Positions 51,201 through 60,200 of a DNA stretch of 64,000 nt are shown one piece after another. A model generated the notes under the pieces. That model worked only from the letters and a program-made list of their open reading frames with translations, was not told the origin of the DNA and made no database searches. The stretch spans positions 24,250,296-24,314,295 of the forward strand of contig OX031068.1 in NCBI GenBank assembly GCA_943736015.1, in the 5' to 3' direction. Made by a program: the position numbers and the translations under genes. Origin of the DNA: Tridacna crocea. Its lineage: Eukaryota; Mollusca; Bivalvia; Cardiida; Cardiidae. Within the stretch, counting starts at the first letter, position 1; each line of letters begins with the position of its first letter.

Positions 51201-54200
51201 CTACAGTAATCGACAACGTGCATCCACCCGATTTTGACCCGTTATTGCCAACTTTAGACCTGGTTCGAGTGCCGTCCTGAAGTTAGTGTCAACCTTCTTA
51301 ATTCTAGGACCAACTCTTTGTAGGATCTCATCAAACATCCGTGGCTCCATTCTCATATAGTTAAAAAATGTTGCCGAGTCTTCCATCCTAAGTTCAGTCA
51401 TAAGTTGATCGTAGTGACCGAAATGGAGCCTACGATCAGCTGACAACCATGGACGGACCCAGAACCTTTTTGCGTAGGCAGAAATCCTATGTCGTCGTGA
51501 AAGCGTAGTGGCAGCGTGTTGGAGAGACTTCAAGCGCCCGAGGAGCGCAACAACAGCGCACCAGGATCGTGACAAGCGAAGCAAGATCGTCATAAAAGCG
51601 TACTATAGGCGTACTTGGGAATTTTAGGTCCGAAATTTCTACCCACGTCGGCGTTTCCACGGTGATTCGGAAGGTTTTGGAGAAGCGCCACGATCGCCGT
51701 GAGCGTACTCAGATCGCCGCCCAGTGGAATGGGGGTTTAACTTACATCTGCCCAACCTTTTATCACAGAACTGATGATCTGGTTGATTGATTGTTTAATG
51801 TTTAACCCTTTACCACACAACAAAAATATAGACTTGTCCGAACTGAAGCATTTCCAGACAGCAAAATAAATGTGACTGAAAAATCGAAATTTGATTTGGG
51901 AAGGGTAGAAAACATTGTGGGAAAAGGAAAATGCTGGTTACCAGCATTTTCTCCTTTTCCCACAATGTTTTCTAATGGCTTCTTTCTCAGGGGCGTCAAA
52001 AGAAGGGATTGTGTGGTAATGGGTTAACGCTGTTTTCAACATTATTTCAATTATATTGCAGCTGCCAATGCACCTATCCATGCTTTCATGGAGTATCTTT
52101 TACCATTTCCCTGCACAATATTCTTTTCAAGCCACTTGCTGCTTTCCCACGCAACCATTATCGGAAAAAAAAACAAGAGGGCCATGATGGCCCTGTATCG
52201 CTCCACTGGCTTTTTAACCCTTTACCACACAAATTGAAGTGTTCATGACCATGAAAAAGAAGGCCTTCAAAAACAATGAACGCTGTCAGGCAGTACAAGC
52301 AGGTTAATTCATTAGCATGAAAGGTAAAATCCTTGGAAAAATAAGCTGAATGATAGAAACCTTACTCTGAATTTATTATTCAACTCATGTGAGCATAACT
52401 ATTAGAATCAAAAAAATGAATAACACTTGAAAACAGAATATTTTCTATCAAAAAACTTAATGTCTAGCACCAATCATGTATCAATGTAGTTTGATAATCA
52501 AGGGAGGTAAATAGTACCAAACTTTAGCTTTCATAAAAAGAGTTATTTCCCTTGATTAATGTATAAATTAAAGTGACTATATCTTGAGGCCTATGTTAAA
52601 CTTGTGATCCCTGGATGGAGCCAATTTTGACCCCAGACCTACAATATGAAACTAGAATGTGTGGTTATAAACACGAAGATTTTTTAATCTTGCCCAATAA
52701 AAAGCCCTGTACAACAAGTTTGCTCTATAAAAGGCTCTGTAAAATATGTGACCCATGAGACAGCTTTATAAAGCCAATGTAAAACTTGTGACCCCTGGGA
52801 TGGGGTCAAACTTGATCCCCAAAGTTAAAATTTTGGCCCTCTTGGTAGAAGCCCATTAGATAAAGCTACATGCAAAATTTGGTTGCCCTAGGCCTTATGG
52901 CTATGTACAAGTAGATTATTAAAGTTTCCCCTTATAAGCCAATGCAAAACTTGAGATCCCCTGTGACGGGGGCTAAATTTGACCCCAGGGCTATACTTTT
53001 GGGCACCCTTGGTAGAGACCCCCTCGATAAAGCTACATGCAAAATTTGATAGCCCTAGTCCTTATAGCTAGGTGCAACAAGATTTTGAAAATTTTCCCTA
53101 TATAAGCCCATGTAAAATTTGTTACCCCCCCGGGTCGGGGCCAAATTTGACCCCTGGGCTATAAGTTGGAAACCCTTGGTAGAGGTCCACTAGATAAAGC
53201 TACATGCCAAATTTGGTAGCCCTAGGCCCTATGGCTAGGTGGAAGAATAATTTTGAAGTTCTCCCTATATAAGCCCATGTAAAACTTGTTACCCCCGGGG
53301 CGGGGCCAATTTTGACCCCAGGGCTATAATTTAGACACTCTTGGTAGAGGTCCACTAAATAAAACAACATCCCAAATTTGGTAGCCCTAGGCCCTATGCC
53401 TAGGTAGAAGAGGAGTTTTAAAGTTCTCCCTAAACAAGCCCATGTAAAACTTGTGACCCCCGGGGCGGGGCCAATTTTGACCCCAGGGCAATAATTTAAA
53501 GAAACTTGGTAGAGGTCCACTAGATAAAGCTAAATGCCAAATTTGGTAGCTCTAGGCCTTATGGTTTCAGACAAGAAGATTTTCAAAATTTTTCAGTTTT
53601 GTTGCCATGGCAACCAGAGTTTTTGAAGGAATTAAATTCTTTCAAGAAATTCTGAAGAGGACCATGGCAGGATCATTTCTGTGAAGTTTCATCAAAATTG
53701 GATGGGTAGTTTCAGAGAAGAAGATGTTTAAAGAAAAAGTTAACGCACGGACGGACGGACGCACGGACGGACGGACGCACGACGGACAACGGGCCATGAC
53801 ATTAGCCCGCTGGCCTTTGGCCAGTGGAGCTAAAAATTCAGCTGCCACCATGTTCATCATCAACCCTCAGAAAATGGATCAAACCAGATACATGTACCTC
53901 CTGTCCTCAAGCCCTGTATGCTACCAAATGAGCTATCAGCCTCAGGGCTCATCATCACGACCCAACGATATGATCACTATGTGGATCTTACCTTGGCAGA
54001 TCGAGCCCCAGTTGGGAATTCCCGCGACACGCCCCCATTGGATGCTGCTTATTATCTCCCTTTACATCATATTTCTTATAGCCAATGAAATGTTGTTTTA
54101 CTAAACGCTTACGAATACAATTATTCAACATGAAGCAATAACAACAAATATACTTCGACATTCTATGGTCAGGTGCTGGGATATAGCCTAAAACCTCTGA

Positions 54201-57200
54201 TAATTGATTGGTCACATCAAACTTTTTGTAAGTTTGTTTGTCTATGTTTTCTTCGGTAAAAAATCATTACAGATCCTGCACACGTCCACAGAGGTATCCA
54301 TGTTTACCTTCTGTTTTATATCCGAAAGGTCGCGTCCTTGTTCTATAATTATCAAAGATGAAATGCTACGAGCAATTGGATTCATGCCATTAGAGCTAGC
54401 TGCAACCTATGACAAGAGCCGTCAGAGACGGGTTATGCTCCCTGAACAAGTGCTTGTCATAAAATATATGAAATTGATATAAATTCACTTCTTTTATCCT
54501 AAAAGGACTTGTTCATGCCCCCCCCCAAAAATTGAAGTGAAAAGGCAATTACTATCTTAAAGATAGCCAACACGAACTTGTAGAGGACAATAAGCCCACT
54601 AAGCCCCCTTTAAGTCCCCTTTTCCCATAAGACAATATTGCACCATTAAATACAACATTTAAATTTGGTCCAAGGGTTGTGGAGAAATGGCTTCAGACGG
54701 ATGGACGGACGGACGGATGGAAGGATGGACGGACGGACGAAGCAGCGGATATATGCTCGCCCTTCGGGGAGCATAAAAATGCACATCAGGTGATTGTCGA
54801 AATCAAGCTTGATCTGCCAAGGGTAGAGTAGCGTTGTGGATTGTCACCCTGGGCTTGCGAAGATGATCAAGGCTAGATAGAGATGATTTTGGAACAAATA
54901 AAAACTGTCAGGTACAGAATATAACTTCTGGTTATCAGAGCCTCAGATAGTGGACATAATTTTGATTTCAAAATGAGAAATATTAATTATTCTCCACTAA
55001 ACCCAATAATGTAAGTCTCATTGAGACAATTCTGATGAGTACCCAGAACATTGGGTTTACTTTAGTGGCATCTTCGCATGCCAAGGCTGGCAATTCACTA
55101 TGCTACTCTACCCTTGGCTGATCAAGCTTGATTTTTACATTCCCCAGATTAGCTTTTTCATTGGATGCAGCCAGCTCTAACTGCAACGAATGGATCTCTC
55201 GTAGCATTTCATCTTTGATAAAACTAGAACAAGGTCGCTACCTTTCGAACTGAAGGTAAACATGGAAACCCATGTGGATGTCTGCTTATCGCTTCATGTG
55301 TATTCGTAAGCGGTTTGTAAAACAGTATTTCATTTGCTTTTAGAAATATGATGTAAAGGGAGATAATAACCAGCATCCAATAGAGGGCACATTGCAGGAA
55401 TCTTTTGAAATCGGGCTCAATCAGCTAAGGTAAGATCCACATAGTGATCGTAACCTTGGCTCGCAAAGATGCTTTAGTGGAGAAATAATGGATTTAGAAT
55501 ACCATCACTCCCTCTTTTCTTTGGAGTTCTGGTTATGTTAGAAAACATTAACACATAACAAAGTATAGATTGTTTTCACTGAATACTCCTTTTCTCTGTT
55601 TGTCAGAGCATAATTTATCATACGTACTTGAAATAGTCAACACAATTAAGCTTTCTTGAAATTAGTACTTGTACATGTACAAAGTATTGTTATTTGTCAT
55701 GCTTACTGGACACTGAGCAGTCTACATTAAAACCATTATGTTTCAACCCTTTACTCCATAGATACTCATTTCTACCCATTGCTTGTAGGAGCCTTTGGAA
55801 AACATTGTGGCAAAAGGTTAAATTGCTCATGACAAGCAATTTCACCTTTTACCACAATGTTTTCTATGCTATAAAAAGTAGTCATATACACGTAAGAAAC
55901 AGCTTCATCCTTGCTGTTATTTAGAGTCAATTAGAGATACCATAGAAATGCTTTATGGGGTAAAGGGTTAAAATGGCAACAGTGACATTTTTACTCCCTT
56001 TTTTTGGTCCCTTTCTTTCAGACAAACAATGTGAAAGCCCCCAACTAAAATATAGACCTTGGTTGCCATAGTTTCTGTAATCAAACCTGGGTGCCTTTAC
56101 CTCTTTACCAAACAATCACTGGATTTCATGACCCAAGCAAAGAAGGCTTTTGAAAACCTTGTGGGAAAAGGTGGAAATGCTGGTAAACAGCATGTTCTCC
56201 TTTTCCCACTATGTTTTCTACCCTGCTGGATACTAATTTCAATTTTTGAGTTAAGATTATTTGTCGCCTGCAAGTGCTTTCAATTTGGACAAGTTTAAAA
56301 TTTTGTCATTTGGTAAAGAGTTACCTAACCCTCTTCAGTTTAGAGATAAGGTGCTCTTTTGGCTAGCAGAATATGCTGGCTTTCGAACTATTTTTGGGTA
56401 TAGTAACAAATGAATAAATAGAAGTTTATGTTTGGTCAAAAATGTAAATCTATGTTTATTGAAAGGGCCCCTGCCTATTTGCAAGCAAATTTATGCCTTA
56501 TGTCTTTATTGTTATCCAAAGGCAGAGACTCAGATCAGACTTAACATAAATCCAAACGGTTGTCTGATCTTGATCTACTCTGCCAAATACTTCTGGCTCA
56601 AATCACTGGGTTTGTGCCTGAAAGGTTGGAAAACATTGTTGGGAAAAGAAGAAAATGCTGGTAACCAGCATTTTCTTCTTTTTCAACAGCGTTTTCAAAA
56701 GCCTTATTTTCCAGGGTTGTTTAAAGGTGGCCCTTCAGATTTTGGGACGAAAATTTTACAAAAATGCAAAAAAATCATCCTTATACTCTCAAACCCTTTT
56801 GATTTGCCTTCATAAAACCCCAGTAGTTGAAAACCATCCAATAACACAAGAAATTAGAGATTCATTACAGACCAGGTTGACACCATCGGGAGACACGTTC
56901 TATTTTTAGATTATCAATACTCTCATATAAATACATGTACAGGAAAACACAGACAAAGTTTCGAACATCCGTCCTACGAAGACATTATGGAAAACAATCA
57001 TTACATGTTTGTTATGTAATGGAATTTAAGCTTTATTAGTCACGTGCCAGTCACTTGACATTCCCACAATGCTTTAATGATTTTTGGCGCGAAATCTAAA
57101 AAATAGCTTAAGAGGCTACGTAGCCTTTTAAGGTAATACCATAAAAAAAAAATGGGGGGGAATTTTATGATTCTTAATTATTGATGATTTGTGTTGTTTT

Positions 57201-60200
57201 TTCATATAAATTTCAATGATACATATATTTTTTAATTTGGGCTGATGTGAAAATTCTAAATACCCACCTTTAAACTTTGGGACTGTGTTGCAGGGTTAAG
57301 ATTTGAGCTAAAACTCTGCATGGTGTACTGAACTTATCTAAATAGAGGTTAACAGTTTTGCGACTTTGAATACATGTATTAGCTTGTGGATAACTTTTGT
57401 CCTCAAGTAGACCTTTACTGAAAACATTACAGTAAAAAGGGAAATTACTCCCAACATGCGATTTTGACAAACCCCTCTTTTTGCGACAAAGTTTTTGCAT
57501 GTAAAAGAGATCTTAGCTTTTGCAATCCATGAGGGATCCAACTTTTTCCAAAATCAGTTTTTAAATTTTGAATAGGACCAATATAGTAATTTTTTTAATT
57601 GTCAAGCCTATAATTACATTAAATGCAATCTTCTGATACCTCATAATTGTCAAGCCTAAAGAAATATGACATGAGCAATAATGAACAATTGACCAAATAG
57701 AAACCCAAATGAGATTGAAACCAGTATTTAAGGTAGATTCACAAAATTTGAAACTATGAGACACCACATTCTCTAAATGCTTAACTCTTTACAATCTTAG
57801 AAAATATGGTTCTGTAAGCATTATGGGAAAGAAGAATGTAACCAGGGTCCGTATTCACCAACCATTCTTATGAATGTTCTTAATCATACTCTTCAAGATT
57901 TTCTGACTGTGAAAGTAACAGAACTTCTGATTGGCTAAACCAAATGGTTTAGCCAATCAGAAGTTCTGTTACCTTAATATTGTTGAAATCGTGAAGAATA
58001 AGACTTAGAATGGTAGTGAATACAGACCCAGATTTTCTTTTTTTCACATTGTTTTCTACTCTTAAGAAAGCAGATTCTTTCACTTGAAGCAAACTGAATT
58101 TGTTGTCTGCAAATGATCAATTGGTAAAGTGTTGATCTCAAGTGTCTTATCTAGAATATTGGTACCCATTGGTATCCTAGGACATGATGCATTTTTATCC
58201 CCAAACATTTTTTAAATTTTTATCAAGCGTCAAAACGGCAAATATGCCCATTTTGAGAGTGTTTTCACATGACATATGGAACTTGGCTAAAATGGTACGA
58301 TTTGTCTCTCAACAGGTAGAAGAGATTGTATGAATGAAAAGAAAATCCTGGCTGCATGTATCAGCATTTTCCCTGTTTCTGTAATGTTTTTTATAGCCAT
58401 TTTATCAGGATAGTTAAAAGACATTACCGTTTGGTAAAGGATTAACCCTTTACCAAACGACGACATTTTAGCCTTGTCCAAATGGAAACTATTTGCAGAC
58501 GACAAAATAAAAGTGACTGAAAATTTTAAATTTGTTTTGTGAAGGGTAGAAAACATTGTGGGAAAAGGAGAAAATGCTGGTTACCAGCATTTACTCCTTA
58601 TCCCACAATGTTTTCTAAAGGCTTCTTTCTCAGGGGCGTCAAAAGTATGGATTGTGTGGTAATGGGTTAAATATTGGTTGATTGATCAACTGCTTCCAGT
58701 TATAATATTTCAGACATGTCTCAGTGACAGCTCAGTTACAGCCACAGCTCATTTAATTCATGTATGTCACAAGTTTACTAGTTCTAGGCTGGGCTCTGAA
58801 GTATCTTACCCTTTCCATTCCATGTAAATACTTTATGTAATCTGTAGCCTTCATTGTTAATGATTGACTGAATCGGAGTTAAACACCATATTAACAACTT
58901 GGATCACAAGAAGGTCGTCAGTGTACCTGAGCATGTGTTTCCTAGCTTTCTCAAACGAGTCCTGACCCAACTTTCTTTCCAAGTCACTGAAAACTTTTCT
59001 TACATCCACCAGAGGTGAGAGGTGAAAAAAATCACATTTAACTCTTTCCTAAAAAAGCCCTGGTTTTTATGTGTCTGCAGTACAAGGCTTTAGAAAACAC
59101 TGTGGGAAAAGGAGAAATTGCTCGTAACGAGCAATTTCTCCTTTTCCCACAGTGTTTTCTAGCCTATTGGAAAACTTTCTGCCATTCTCATCAAATTTAA
59201 AATTGTCATCTGCAAACACTTTGAGTTTAGGACAGTCTAAAATTTTTCATCTGAGAAAGGGTTAAGAAGGTTTGCCTCAACCAAGTATCAAACTGGCAAC
59301 TACCACGTCATTCATAAGTTTGACAGGCTAACCACTGAGCTACCCTGGCAGACCGCCTTTATGTTAGAAAACCTAATTTTTACCACTCAATCAACTATAC
59401 AGGATCCCAGACGGACTTCACTCTTTACCAAATGACAAAATTTTAAACTTGTCCAAATTGGAAGCTGCTGTAGACGACAAGCTAAATGTGACTCAAATGA
59501 TGAAATGATTACCAACATTTTCACCTTTTCTCACTGTGTTTTTAAAAGTTTTCTGCTCCAAGGTAGTTAAAAGTCGGGATTGTGTGATAAGGAGTTAAAC
59601 AATAGCAATGCTAATTCTGACTGTTTGTAACATAGTAAAGGATACATTTAGATCTATCAGAAATCAGTATTTAGTAGATTTCTAGATTCAGCATTATGGA
59701 CAAATGACACAATTCTGTTTCCAACCTCCCAGGATGATTTATCGATGATTGCATACTGTTTTATTGATAAGCTGTAACACTATATTTGAGCCATACTCTG
59801 TGAGAAGGGGGCTTCAAGGTGGGTATTTAGAATTTTTACATCTCACCAAATCAAAAAATATATATATATCACGGAAACTCATATGATAAAATAATACAAA
59901 TCATCAACAATTAAGATTCATAAAATTACAAGAAAATTTTTTTTTTATGGTATTCCCTTAAAAGGCTATGTAGCTTCTTACGGTATTTTTAGATTTCGCG
60001 CCAAAAATCAATAAAGCATTGTGGGAATGTCAAGTGACTGACACGTGACTCATAACGCTTAAATTCCCTATCATAACAAACACGCAATAATTATTTTCCA
60101 TAATGTCTTCTTCGGACGCTATGTTTGCAGCTTTTTCTGTGTATTCCTGTAAGTAAATGAGCGCATTGATCATCTAAAAATAGAACGCGTCTCCCTTTGG

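Larger units (their letters stand above)
50611..51736. mobile_element. PIF/Harbinger internal-deletion element (~1.13 kb)
   Basis: Terminal inverted repeats of ~35 bp (CCCCATTCCACTGGGCGGCG left, complement CGCCGCCCAGTGGAATGGGG right) with T(T/A)A-type bases outside, as expected of the superfamily. CpG-rich, packed with GATCGTAG/GCGTA subrepeats. It carries the 5' parts of two convergent genes. Confidence 0.8.
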
